DNA from: Tilletia caries
Lineage: Eukaryota > Basidiomycota > Exobasidiomycetes > Tilletiales > Tilletiaceae
NCBI GenBank assembly: GCA_032718865.1
Contig: JALUTQ010000040.1
Location: 930,001 to 994,000 of the forward strand
DNA: 64,000 bases
Direction of reading: 5' to 3'
The translations under genes were made by a program, and so were the position numbers. The first letter of the stretch is position 1, and each line of letters starts with the position of its first letter. Positions 32,401 through 43,608 of the stretch are shown here, in pieces. The notes under the pieces are model-generated. The model made no database searches, was not told the DNA's origin, and saw only the letters and a list, made by a program, of their open reading frames with translations.

Positions 32401-33451
32401 GAGCTAGATGCATGATGACAGGTGATCAGTCAGAACATAAATGAATCAGCGATGTCATTCGGGATGAGGAACCTACTCGAGTCTGTCGTCTGACATCAAT
32501 GACTGTGCGAACTTTGGGCGCGGCACCGGTCCCACCGCTCGCTCCAGACGCCTGATCGAAGATGTTGACACTCTGCATGGACTCGGTGAGGTTCAGCAAG
32601 GGCATCTTGCGGCCGGTCTCTCCGATCTCGTCGTAAGAGAAGCTGAGAGATAAGAAGGATGGCGATTGGGGTCAATCGGTCGGGATATATGCGCACGAGG
32701 ATGCTGCCCGGAATACATGCGCGAGTGCAAGGGCCGCACTCACTTGAAAGTGTAGGCCTCTACAATGTCATTATCGTCCTCCTCATCGAGGTAAATGCCG
32801 AGGATCAGGGAGGACAGATAATGCTTGTCCAACGCATCTTGAATGCCTTCCTCCTGTCATACATAGCACACTCGATCAGTAACTTTCCCTGCTCCGCGAG
32901 GAATTGCTGCAAGGTGTGTAACTCACCCAAAGCTGGAGAATCAGGTCGCTCTCGGCAGTCACCCCCTTCTTGAGTTGTTTGACCTTGATGGGCGCGTCAT
33001 TCCGCATTCGATTCGAAGGATCGTCGGCTCCTGCGCCCGGGACGAGATCGCCATGAACCTGACAAATATCGAGCAGGGCAAGGACCCCGGGGCTTGTCAG
33101 CTTCCCAGGAACCGATACGACTGGTCTCCAACGAGGGTTGACCCACCAGCTCATCCCGGAAGTTCTGATCTGAGAAGAATCCTCGCAGATACATCAGACA
33201 GCCGATGCTCGTCTCGACCAGCTTCTTGACAGTCTTCAACGATTGCTCAGCCGTGATCACAGCCTGTCCAATGCCTTTCTGTCAGTGTTCGATTCCTTCC
33301 AGAGATGCATACTCGCGGAGACATTTGTTGAGGACACGCATATACTCACAGTTTCTTGAGTCTGTTCAGTGTTGAGTCCCTGTTGGACGCTCTGATTCTG
33401 GGCTTGGTTCTGTTTGGCCTGCTGTTGGCGCGTCGGGCGTACGCGCTGCAT
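29407..33451 (-). CDS. HOP1: Meiotic HORMA-domain protein, Hop1-like
   Basis: Hop1 is a chromosome-axis protein that assembles on meiotic chromosomes and promotes inter-homologue recombination. The start at 33451 gives MQRVRPTRQQQ (34 codons, then GTGAGT). Exon 2 opens the HORMA domain: TAEQSLKTVKKLVETS, CLMYLRGFFSD, later KHYLSSLILGIYL and DIVEAYTFK|FSYDEIGE. A middle region is rich in S/T-Q pairs. Then comes a PHD-like zinc finger (MGCACDD...CDDCRNWVHAPCYG...CYSC). A winged-helix-like segment follows (ELGSLALTRHALDVL...NQCESEGFIRR), the layout known for Hop1 chromatin-binding regions. The C terminus is basic (KKRRAKTSRPAKRI) and ends GDF at 29407. There are about 14 exons. HORMA plus PHD plus winged helix in this order makes the call firm; single exon edges are by eye. 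Confidence 0.9.
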
Positions 33452-33917
33452 GCTGGTCTGGGTATGAAAGGGGGAACCTGTGATGGATGCAAGGGGATGT
33501 TGATGATGGTGAAGGTGAAGGTGAAAGTGAAGGGGGAAGAGAAGAACGGTCAAGGTGGAAGAGGATGAAAATGAGTGGGAGGCGGTGGGAATCTCTGACG
33601 CCTGCTCGATGCTTGTAAGCTCGCGTCGGACGCGTTCACCGCTTGCTTGCTTGAACAACGGCGCGTCTTGTGGTCGCGTCTGTGCTCAGCTGAAAAGGAG
33701 TGAAGGAAAGCGCTACCCAGAGAGGAGGAGGAGGAAGGCGAGGTCAGCCATGCAAAAGTCCCACTACATGCTCTCAGGAACAACCCTCGCTGCCTTCCAC
33801 TCGTTCCTTTCACACATTCGGAGCACCGCGCAGCACAAGGGATCAACCTCTTGATTCCTCTTCAGTCCGTCAAGCAAAGCAGTGCTCGGGAGCGAATCCG
33901 CGACTCCTTGAGAATTC
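33452..33917. other. Intergenic region upstream of HOP1
   Basis: These 466 bp hold the HOP1 promoter and the 3' end of the metallo-beta-lactamase gene, which ends at 33918. They contain GGTGAAGGTGAAGGTGAA-type short repeats (about 33,510-33,535). No gene seen. Confidence 0.5.
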
Positions 33918-35275
33918 CTAGAATGCAGCCCGCTTGATCAGGCTCCACCGACTCGACCCAACCTGCCCCCATTCCTCCCAGTTCTCCGGCACCCTCGGCG
34001 GATTTCCCAAGATAGCCTGCGCATACTCCGGATACCTGAGACACTTCACCCTCCCCACGCTCTTCGGCCAATCGTTCGTCGCGAGTCGGTGCACATGGAG
34101 GAAGATGCCCCGCGTGGCAGCCTGCAAGACGTTCTCGGGAAACCCCGCATACAGCTCGCTCACGATCTCCTGCAGACTCCATTCCGGGCTGCCGTCGGCT
34201 GAGTGAGAGCGGGTGGGGGAGGGCGTCTCGAGCAGTTCGAGAATCTGTTTCTCGCGCTCCCGTCGGTGGTCGGCGTATTGCTTGAGGATGAACCGGCCTC
34301 GCTCCACGACGGGACCGTGGCCGGGATAGAGCCGATTCTCGACGTCGGAGTGGAAGACGGAGGGCCCGGTTTGTTGGAGCAGCGCAGAGCATCGAGTGAG
34401 ACTGTCGATATATGCGGTCAGGTCCTCGAAGACTGTCGTCCCCTGACCGAGGACGTGGTCGGCAGTGAAGAGGGTGCGCTCCTCTTGCAGCAGGAAGCAC
34501 AGATGATCCGCTGTATGTCCCGGACTCTCGACCACCCGTAGGTTGGCACGCTCAGTGACCTGCAAGCTCGATCCCTCCCGATGCGTAGAGAGCACATCGT
34601 CATGCTTCAGCGGCCAGAGCGGAGATGGCTCGCTGTTCGGCTCTGTGCGGTACGGTTCGAAGGAATCGGCAGGAAGACCCCTGAGCACCTCGACGAGGTC
34701 GGGGTCGTGCTTGGCATCAGGCTTCTTGTGCAGGCGCGGCAATGGGAGAGGTGTCGAAGAGAATTCCGAATCGGACCGCAAGCGACTCAGCAGGGCGAGA
34801 ACACTGGGCAGCCCGTCGACATGATCGTGATGGCGATGCGACAACGCACTGTGACACGGTCAAGGCGGGCGTCAGCGATCCATGAGGAGCAAGCGGAACG
34901 TCGGGAGACAACAGGACTTACATCTCCGTGATGTACCGCCTGCCGGCAGGAATATGCCCGTCCTTACTGCTCGCCGCGCTCAGGCCGGCGCCTCGTAACG
35001 TTCTCTCCAGAAGCGGGATGTAGGCTTCCTCTCCATCTCCGGTGTCGACGAGGATCGTCGGCAGAATCGCATTTGACGAGGACGAGGACGCCTGGGGAGC
35101 AACGAGGTATGTGTTCGTCCCTGAGCGCGCATCGCAAGACCAGAAGCATCATCAGCTATGCTGCTATACCGTTGCAGACTGCAACGCAGGCGTACCCACC
35201 TTGGAGAGTGAACGGGCCCGGGTTTTGGCCCAGGATTCGCGTGACCCGCGGGGACAAGACTGCGATGGACTCCAT
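33918..35275 (-). CDS. Metallo-beta-lactamase-fold hydrolase, LACTB2-like
   Basis: LACTB2 homologues are metal-dependent hydrolases; the animal member is an endoribonuclease. Three exons: 35275-35200, 35120-34922 and 34848-33918, which together give 401 residues with all phases consistent. Exon 1 reads LGQNPGPFTLQG and joins TNTYLVAP, the family's opening. Next come ILVDTGDG and the metal motif HRHHDHVDG (an H-x-H-x-D-H box). Later metal-binding segments are SPGHTADH, FTADHVLGQG and YPGHGPVV. A C-terminal helical domain follows (ILKQYADHRREREKQIL...VHRLATNDWP), as in the LACTB2 group. No targeting signal is obvious. The activity on RNA is by family only. Confidence 0.9.
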
Positions 35276-35952
35276 CGAAGAGGCTGCGAAAAAGAATAAT
35301 CGTGAAGGGGGAGAGATCGCGCAGCGCTGGTCGCGGGTAGCCGTACGTGCTTGTAGATTGGGATCAATCTGTGATGTTGGATGTCACGGCGAACGATGGG
35401 CACGGACGTATCCTCCTCGGTTTGACCCCCTTGCCTCCGCCAGGCTTCAACCTCGCCCGGCTGAACATGTCGCCGGCGGTGAAACGATGAGGAAGGAAGC
35501 ATTTGCTAGGCCAGAGCTGGCGCGCAGATAAGAATGAATGTCCCAGTGAGGTGTGAGATTGTGCAGGGCCGTCCACGGCAAGAAGGCCAGGGGAGGAAAT
35601 ATAAAAGCTCGCTAACAACTCCTTTGCGCGAGGTCTAAAACAAGTATGTAGGTGGGGAGATCCCAGCTTTGGAAAATGGTCCCAAAGAGAAACGACCTGC
35701 AAAGAGGGGGAGGTGAAGCTGCTGTGCCCGTATGGCGACAGGTGGCTGGGCACGGCAGTACATAGAGCATTTTGACGTCCCGAGTGTTCGGAAAGCGAGG
35801 GACGGCGGGTCGTATAGCGCGAGAACAAGATGAGGCAGGCAAAAAAAGGAAGATCTTGGCCGAGGTATCGGGGGTGGAAGGAGATTAAGTGCGGGAGGGG
35901 AACGCGGAGGGCCTAGCGACGGACGCATGTGACAGGATCGAAGTGAGGAACT
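35276..35952. other. Intergenic region, LACTB2-like gene / ERG25
   Basis: These 677 bp carry the promoter of the LACTB2-like gene and the 3' end of ERG25. No coding signal or repeat that I can support. Confidence 0.5.
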
Positions 35953-37091
35953 CTACTCGGTCTTGTCGGAGATGGCGGCGGCTGTGGCGAGCGTGGAGTC
36001 AACACTGCCCTTGCCCTCCGCAAGCTGACGCTTCTTCTCCGCCTGGCGGGCGCGGTGGCGTATGTACCCAGCATCGGTGCCGAAGAGGTGGTCGAGCCAT
36101 CGGAAACTGGTGGAATAGCAGCCGACAAAGGCCTGGTGGTGGTAGTCGTGGTGATCTGCGCCGGCCCAGAAGGGGATGAAGTGGCGCAGTGAGATGGGAA
36201 GGTCGTAACCTATTGTAAATGGGAGAAGGAAGCGCAGTATTGTGAGCTTTCGGATATCTGAATCCGTGTGTTGTGCGACGCGCGCCACTCACCAGAATGC
36301 GCATCGATGGCCTGCCACAGACGGAGCACGATCCAGACGTAAACAGTAAGAATGTGCAAGTCCTTCGTCAAAGCACACAGAGCAAAGGGACCTCCGATCG
36401 TGCCCGTGCCAAGGATGAGAACCTCAAGCGGGTGCGCGTACTCGGCCGCCAGACCGAAGGGTGCCGAGAACTCGTGGTGCTTCTTGTGGATGTGCTTGTA
36501 GAGGGGGCCCCAGTGCAGTGCGCGGTGGGCAAAGTAGTGGAACGCGTCCTCGAAGACGAAGAAGAGACCGATCTGCCATGCCATCTTGGTCAAGGCGGGG
36601 AAGGGAACGGCATGGGTGGTGAGGCCGAAGTACTCGCAAATGGGGTGGAAGGACCAGATCTGAGAAGAGAGAGTAGACGACATCATCAGTATCGTCATGC
36701 ACGCACGGAGGAGACGAGAGCAACTGGGGAAACGCACCTGGGGCAGCTCAACAGTGAAGTGACTGAGCAGCACGTACTTGGTGCACTTCCACTGCTGCTC
36801 CGCGGTCGGCACCTTCTCGTCCTGGAGCTTGTACTTGCGCATGGACGGCATCCGGTCGATGATGATCCACGGAATCGCGCGTCCGAAGTAGACGATCTCG
36901 TGGAGCAGGAAGGACATCAGTCCTGTGGCGATGACGGGGTTGCCGAAGTAGATGTACCATGATGCCCATGCGCGCTCGAGGACGTTCAGGTCGGCCGGGT
37001 TGATGCCTGCGTACAGGTCCTGGGGCGAGTAGGACAGGTCGCCAATGGTGGCATTGAGGAATGCTTGTCCGTATCTGAGTGATGCCTCCAT
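35953..37091 (-). CDS. ERG25: C-4 methylsterol oxidase
   Basis: Erg25 is a di-iron ER-membrane oxygenase that removes the two C-4 methyl groups of 4,4-dimethylzymosterol in ergosterol synthesis. Three exons (37091-36738, 36659-36293, 36209-35953) give 325 residues in phase. The N-terminal half has hydrophobic membrane segments (FGNPVIATGLMSFLLHEIVYF). The fatty-acid-hydroxylase histidine boxes are present: HRALHW (about residues 163-168), HKKHHEF (about 176-182) and HHDYHHQ (about 260-266). The WSFHPICEYFG and FEDAFHYFAHR segments are typical of the family, and the length matches it. The C-terminal tail is lysine-rich but does not end in a clear KKXX signal. Confidence 0.95.
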
Positions 37092-37541
37092 CTTCGGTGT
37101 CGGTGTCCGTATCTGTGCAAATGGGCGGTCAGGGTGAGCAGACTGCAGAGGTCAGCGAGGCGAGGCATGCGCGAGACCTTCTTATACGGCGCGGAGTCAG
37201 TCCAACAAAAACGAAGGTGGCCAGATGATCATGAGTCAATTTAATCATGTGATTTACCCGCAATAATCACACCGCCCTGCTGAACAAATCATCTGCCACA
37301 CCGCGAACCAGGCCCGCCGCCCGACTCCCCCAGTCCCCAGCGCGGCCGAGAGGCTGCCGGTGGCATGATTTGAGCTGACAGCGCCGGCGGGATGGAAGCT
37401 GGAGGGTCCCAGCGTTTGCCTTGCGGCCACGGTCACGTGATCAATAATCGTTTCAACCAGCGTTGAGCGGGTTCTGCATGGCGAGAGCAAGGTGCTGAAC
37501 GATGGAATTACTGATAGAGTTCATCGCGTGACAAAAACTCC
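37092..37541. other. Intergenic region ERG25 / MAK11
   Basis: These 450 bp hold the ERG25 promoter and the MAK11 3' end. Two copies of TAATCATG/CAATAATC-type AT-rich words lie near 37,225-37,270 and 37,440. I do not recognise a defined sterol-response element. Confidence 0.4.
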
Positions 37542-39869
37542 CTACTCCTCCTCGTCCTCCCCCTCGTCCTCCTCCTCATCCTCGTCCTCATCCCCACCCT
37601 CGACATCAAAGCTCTCGAACGCCTCGTCATCATCATCCTCATCATCATCATCTTCCAAATCACTAGGAATCTCCAACCCAGACTTCCTAGCCTCCTCAAT
37701 CTCCTTCTCCAACCGCGCCAATTCCTCCGCCTCCGCCTCGAGGTCCACATCATCGTCATCCTCCTCATCATCATCGTCCTCGTCCTCCGTATCGACCGCA
37801 GACTCGCTGCCCACGTCCGAATCGAGGAAAGGATCGCCTTCGTCCCCTACATCCGCATCGTCGTCCTCGTCGTCCTCCTCCCCATCCTCGTCACCGTTCT
37901 CACCAGACAAGGCCCGCCCCTTGCCCGCCAACGCCCGTTCCGCAGCCGACTTGGTCCCACCACCACCAGAGGCGATGCTCAAACAGGTCAGTCGAGAACC
38001 CTTAGTGTCATGCGCCGCAATCGCCTCGAGCTCCGGGACCGCCTCTGCAGGGATGGCAGACGAGGCCGATGTTGGGTCGGAGCGAAGGTGCAGGAGCGGG
38101 GCGAGGTCAAAGACCCGGATCTGGCCGTCGGAGCAGATCGTTGTGGCCAGCAGGGTGGTGGCAGGTGATGTTGAAGTCGGTTCCGGGGAAGACGTGGGCA
38201 CGAGAACATGTTGTATCCCGACAGCCTTGACGCTGATTAGCCCGACATTAATAAGCAGTAGAAATTCTGATCAGAGAGAGGATGCAAGAATGTCACCAAG
38301 AGTCATGGAAGAGAGAAACTCACCGATTGCCGTGCCCGACAAGACGACCGATTTCCACAAGTGGAACGGCTTCGTCCTCTTCATCATCGTCCTCCTCCTC
38401 ATCTCCTTCAGCCCCCGTCCCCGCCTTCGCCTTCGCCTTCTGTTGCTCCCGCTCCAGTTCCTCAAGCGCCGACTGATCGAGGTCAAAGACATGCACACTC
38501 TTATCCTCACTCGCGACCAACATCAGCTCATGCTCCACCTCCACCGTCCCCTCCTCCTCTTCACCAGCCCCAGCACGAGCACGAGTCATCCTCGCCCGCA
38601 CAAACTGCACATCATGCAACCGCTTCATCCCCTCCAACGCATGCAACCTCGTCATATCCGTCCTAAACACAATCCCCTCCCCCGCCCCCGTAGACGAAAG
38701 CACCACAAACCTCTCCCCGCGCGAATCCCACCGGATCGTCTCCCCCTCCACACCCAACTTCGTCGATGCGGCGCCCTTGGCACGCATGAGGTCCCACATC
38801 CGGATCGTGCGGTCTTTTCCTACGCTCAGGGCGAGGCGGCCGCTCGGGTGCACGGCGGCGGAGTTTATGGAGCCTGTGTGGCCTTTGAGGGTGCGGAGGA
38901 GGGCCCAGTCGCGGGCGCGGAAGATGTTGATCCGTCCGTCGGAGCCGGTGGAGATGAGGAAAGTGCGGGAGGGGAAGGAGAGGGAGGTGATCGTTCCTGT
39001 CAACGTTTTCAAAGAGGGGAGAAGAAGAAAAAGGCTTCAGCTCAAACGCAATGGAGGGAAAAGCTCGATGCGTCCTGTAAGGGAAACTCACCCTCATGTC
39101 CAGTCAGAGCACCAACCTCAACCCGCTTCTTCAAATCCCAAATCTTAATCAACTCATCCGTGCCCCCCGTAGCAAGCCACCGACTACCCTCAGGCCCACA
39201 CGCAACCGTCTTGATCGCAGACACATGCGCCGGGAAGATGAAGTACGGCTTCAACGTGACGCTCAGAGTCGCTTCTGAGGTGGAGGGGGAGAGCGTGGCT
39301 TGGAAGCCGTAGAGGAGACGTTCGTAGGAGCCTGTTACGATGCGGAAGGAGGTTGCGGGAGCTGGGGGCGGGGGGATGACCAGCGCAGGAGGGACCGGCT
39401 TCGTCTTCGTCTTCTTCCCCTTCCCCTTCCCATTCGCCTTCGCCTGTCCCCGCACACCCAACTCCATCGTATTAACCGCCTTCCTCTCCGCAGCCTTCTT
39501 CGCCTCCACCTTCTTCGCACCGACACTCGCAGCCTTCTCCTTCTCCTTCTCCGCGAGCGCCGCGGCCTTCTTCTGCTGGATGAACTCGTGCTTTGTCTTT
39601 GGTTTTGGCTGGTCCTTCGGCCGGGTGCGCTGGGGCTGGGGTTTGGGCTTGACGGGAGGTTTGAGGTTGCACTCGGTGGCGCCGCCTCTGCTGTTGCCTG
39701 GGACCGGCTTTCTGGTCTGGCTGTTGCTTCCCGTCGAAACGTCTCCGTCCAGGCGCGCCTTCTTGGCTGATTTTCGGAATACGGTTGCGGTCGGGCGTCC
39801 CGAGCCGCCGGCGCCAGAGGACGACGAAGGCCTGCCCTCTCCTTGCGGGTGCTTCCGTTTGCCAGCCAT
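37542..39869 (-). CDS. MAK11: WD40 ribosome-biogenesis factor Mak11 (PAK1IP1-like)
   Basis: Mak11 is a nucleolar WD40 protein needed for 60S subunit maturation, with human relative PAK1IP1. Three exons (39869-39092, 38996-38324, 38232-37542) give 713 residues in phase. The N-terminal 170 residues are basic and lysine-rich with an EKEKEKAA coiled-coil-like run. WD repeats begin at FRIVTGSYERLLYGF and continue through HVSAIKTVACG...WLATGGTDELIKIWDL, LKGHTGSINSAAVHPSGRLALSVGKDRTIRMWDL and DKSVHVFDL. Repeats are split by acidic linkers (EEEDDDEEDE). The last 100 residues are almost wholly Asp/Glu. The ALSVGKDRTIRMWDL block is characteristic of this subfamily. The shared nucleolar-type basic and acidic tails fit its role. 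Confidence 0.92.
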
Positions 39870-40215
39870 GTTTGTCTTTCTGTCTGCGTACTGCGTTGAA
39901 GGTGGTCCTTGCTTTGGATCTCGCCCTTCTCAACTTTTTTTCTTCGCGTCTGGAAAACGTTCCGAGCGTCTCCCAAAATGAAGCACTTTTGAACCGAAAA
40001 GAACCTCTTTTCCGAGCCAACAAGAAGCGCGCGGGCCGCGGAGAGCATGATGAGGCCGCCAGCGAGCGCGCGAAGAAGCAGCTACATACTGTATGGATGT
40101 GTTAGGCAATTGAATTGGCATGAGGGTTCGCAGGACACGCATCGTTGGTGACAGATTCTTCGTAGAGGCCCCCCGCGAGCCTGAAGGTGGTGTCGAATAT
40201 CGAATGTCGCATCAA
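39870..40215. other. Intergenic region MAK11 / TAF4
   Basis: These 346 bp hold the MAK11 promoter and the TAF4 3' end. Nothing else seen. Confidence 0.5.
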
Positions 40216-42421
40216 TCAAAGATGCCCAGACCCACCACCCGCACCACCCCCAACAGCCGGCTCAAACGGATTGACGACAACGACGCCCAACTTCGCCCTC
40301 GCCTTCATCAACGCCTGCCCGCCCGCGCCCCTCCCCTGCACCCCACCGGCAACCTCCTCCTCCAGCACAAAGAGCGCATCCCGCATCTGCACCCGAAGCC
40401 GACGTTGACGATCCGCTTCTTCGCGCGCCGCTTTGCGCGCGGCGACGTCGCCCCATGCTCCTACCCCCGCCGCTCCGCCTTTGGACGGTGAGGATGAGGA
40501 GGAAGGGTGGCTGTCCGTTCGTCTGCCTGAGAGAGGCGGGGTGGCTGTTATGTCCTTCCTAGCGAGAGCCGATGACGAGGTCCCTCCCCTCCCATCATCA
40601 TCCTCCTCCCCATCCCCATCCTCCGCCCTCTTCGCACTCTCCGACCCAAACCGCGGAGCAGGCAACATACTCTTCGCGACCTCCTTCGCACCCTTCTTCC
40701 CTTTACCCCCCGGACCACCACCTGCACCGGCAGACATCCATCCATACGCTTTCCCGCCAATCAACTGCGTGGCGGTACTGTCCGTCAGCCGCTTCTGCAC
40801 GTCCTCGGAGAGGTTGTACTTCTTGCTGACTTTGCTGCCTGCTGCCCCAGCAGCAGCACCAGCACCACTGGACGCGCCTCCCGATGCGCCGGCACCGCCC
40901 TCGGCTCCTGCGGCGGCGGCGCCGGCACCACCTGGATTCTTCTTCTGCCGCTTCTTCTTGGGACCACCCTCAGGCCCATCGGCAACACCGCCGCCGCCTG
41001 CCGCGCCGTCAGCTCCCGCCTTCGACTTCTTCGACTTCCCCCCCGCTTCCGCATTCCCCGCCGAGGCAGACGCGGACGCGCCTTTATCGCCTCCATGGGA
41101 TCCATTCGGTACCTGACCTCCCTTCTTGTCCCCATTCAGACCAGCCTCGATGGCGCCGTTCCCGGCTGAAGACGTCGCAGCGCCCGATTTCTCCTCCTCA
41201 ATCAGAGCAGCGAGAAAGGCCTGTTCGGCATTCTCCCGCTCGACGCGAGCGGCCCTCCGTCTGCGCGCCCTGCCTTCTTCCTCCCGCTCGGCCTTCTCGA
41301 TCGCCGAGAGTTGCTTGGTCGGGTCGGAGATGAGCTGTTCGTGGTACATGGGTTTGGGCTCGTGTTCTGCGTCCATTTGTTCAGTGCCGCGTGCTTTGCC
41401 CTTGTGTCTGAAGGAGGAGGAGGAGGAGGAGGAGGAGGACGGGTCGTCTGGGTAGAGGGGCGGGGGACGTGCGTGTGCTGTTGACCAGATTCGATGGCGG
41501 GCTGTGGCGACCATGGCTTCTGCGAGGTTGCGGAAGCGCGTGCGTGCGGTGAGGGAGAGGTAGTTGAGCACGTCGGGCTCGACACCGAGTCCGTGCATTG
41601 CGGCTGGTGGGAGGATAAGAGGGTGAGAAACGCGTCTGCGCGCTGAATGTGGTATTGATCACGTACCGATGCTGTGTACCTTCATGCTGAGTGGGTAGAC
41701 TTCCAGGAAGAGGCCTCCCGAGGTTCGCTTTGGCTGTGAGGACGTATTTTGTGCGTATGTCTGTGCAGGTCTGTGTTGTGGCTGAGGATGTGATGCAAAG
41801 CGGGTCTGTGATTGCATGGCCTCCTCCTCGGCCTGTTTCGGATGGTAGAAGTGGGATGAGCCTAAAAACGAGTGCAGAAGGCAGAAGGAGAAGAAGGACA
41901 AAACTCACCCTGAGATCGACGCCTGCGCTCCCCATGACATCGGCGAGGGAGTCCTCGTGTGAGGCTGTGGGTGCTGATGTTACACCGGCGGCAGCAGCTG
42001 CGCCTTCGTATGCGGCGGCATAGGAGCCTGAGGCTGAGGCTGAGCCGGATGCGCCTGCGCCATATCGAGCTGAGCCGGTGCTGCTACTGGAGGCGTAGTG
42101 CGTGGCATAGGAAGTTGTCGAAGAGGAGGAGGACTGCTGCTGCTGTTGCTGCTGGTAGCGGACCTGTTGACTGGGTGGGCGCAGTAGACCTGCAGCGGTG
42201 TTGTGGGAGCTGTAAGACGCTGACGGGGAGAATGCCGGGTTCCCAGGCGACGCTGAGGAGGATGTGCGTCTAGGGATGACGATCTCGGGGACGAAGTTGG
42301 AGCGTGGCACGTTGTTGATCGACGGTGATGGGGGCTGCTGCTGTTGAGGGTAGCGCGAGGGACTCCAGCCGGATGGGTTGCTGCTGTTCGGATGGGTTGA
42401 GCGCCCGCTGCCGGAAGACAT
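40216..42421 (-). CDS. TAF4: TFIID subunit 4, Taf4 C-terminal domain protein
   Basis: Taf4 is a core TFIID subunit that pairs with Taf12 through a histone-like fold and acts in RNA polymerase II initiation. Three exons (42421-41909, 41832-41667, 41603-40216) give 688 residues in phase. The first 165 residues are Ser/Gln/Pro-rich, with poly-Gln and poly-Ser runs. The conserved part starts SLADVMGSAGVDLR|AEEE, runs through SGGLFLEVYPLSMKVHSIG, and leads to VEPDVLNYLSLTARTRFRNLAEAMVATARHR, typical of the Taf4 C-terminal domain. A long Gly/Ala/Ser-rich, lysine-rich spacer follows. A final helix, DRQRRLRVQMRDALFVLEEE, and NPF near the end close the domain. The low-complexity spacer of about 250 residues is larger than in yeast. 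Confidence 0.85.
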
Positions 42422-43608
42422 CCTGGCTCTCGTCTACACCACGGCACGCACTCGCACTCGCACTCGCACTCGCACTCGCACTCAGACACACGCACACTTG
42501 ATGATGCGGTCAGGAGCGATGAATGAACGATGAGCGCGATGAGCATCACGACCTCGACGTCGACGTCGACTGCGAAGGGAGCGAGCGAGCCAGGCAGCAG
42601 GACGACTTTTCATTTTCATTTTCGGGACGTATTTTGCGTATTTGGCGATGGAATATACCGCGGAAAACGAGATTTCTTCTCACCCCCACCCATCACCCAC
42701 TTCGCTGCCGGAATTCTTCCTCTTCCCGACGTCCACCTCCATCGGCTGCCTCTCGTCGTCGTCCTGGTGAGCGGTGAGCAAGGTACACGCCTCGACCTCG
42801 ACGCGCAACACAACAACAACAACACCTCCACCATCGCGCTCGTGTTCTAGGTGAGTCACTCTTCTCGCTGCCGTCCTTCCCCTTCCCTCGCTGCATCCCA
42901 TCCCATCGCATCGCATCCATCCCACTCGAACCCATCATCCCCATTCCCATCCGGCCAAGGAGGACATTTTTTCCGTATTCACACTAGGAGCGCATCTTGC
43001 CACGGCGTGCTTGCGCAGTGACTAGTTTCTACCTTTAGTCATAGTTACACTGAGGCCTCTTCTCTCCTTCCTCTCTCTTTCCCTCTTCCTCTCCCACTCC
43101 TCTGCCTTGAGATCTTGAACTGACTCTCTTCCTCTTCTCTCTCCATCTTCACCGTCTCCTCCCTAATCCTGTTCTCGTCTCTGTTGTCTTCCTCGCTGCC
43201 GTTTACAACGTAGGCAATCGAAATATCATGGTGCATGATGTGCAGTCTTTCTTTGTCCTTTCTTGTTCTCGCGCTTCCATATGACCCTGACATGGTCGCC
43301 TGCGATAACGACGGGTCGAAGCCAGCACGACGACGAGCGTGTGTCGCGAGGGCGAGGAAAGGGCGTGAGGCGTGAGGTACGAGCAGTGATGGGGGCATGG
43401 CTGGAAGCAGAGCTCGGATGAGGAAGTGCCTTCGAGCTGAGCTGAGGAAGGAGAAGGACCACCATCTGCCTGTCATCGAACGAGCGCTGGAGCCGTCCCG
43501 TGAGTAGTGAGTGCTCTTCAACGCGTCCGAATGCTTCCCCTCGCGCCATTGCAAGCCTGACCCGCGCTTTCTCCTGCTTGCAGACCCAAGTGTCCAACGA
43601 AGATCAAA
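42422..43608. other. Divergent promoter region TAF4 / tyrosine phosphatase
   Basis: About 1.2 kb between two divergent genes. It holds a hexamer microsatellite (CACTCG)n at about 42,441-42,482, just upstream of the TAF4 start. A GTGAGT...TTGCAG pair (about 43,500-43,583) could be a 5'-UTR intron of the phosphatase gene. No coding region supported. Confidence 0.5.
42441..42482. repeat. Hexamer microsatellite (GCACTC)n
   Basis: About seven uninterrupted copies of the six-base unit, 20 bp upstream of the TAF4 start codon, so probably in its 5' leader. Confidence 0.85.

Noticed and set aside
37492..39312. 606-residue open frame on the + strand
   Set aside because: It is antisense to MAK11. Its Ser-rich start mirrors the Asp/Glu codons of the Mak11 tail, and the Mak11 exons are supported by WD40 motifs and consistent splice phases.
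40433..41116. 227-residue Pro/Ala-rich frame on the + strand
   Set aside because: Antisense shadow of the Gly/Ala-rich Taf4 spacer; no domain of its own.
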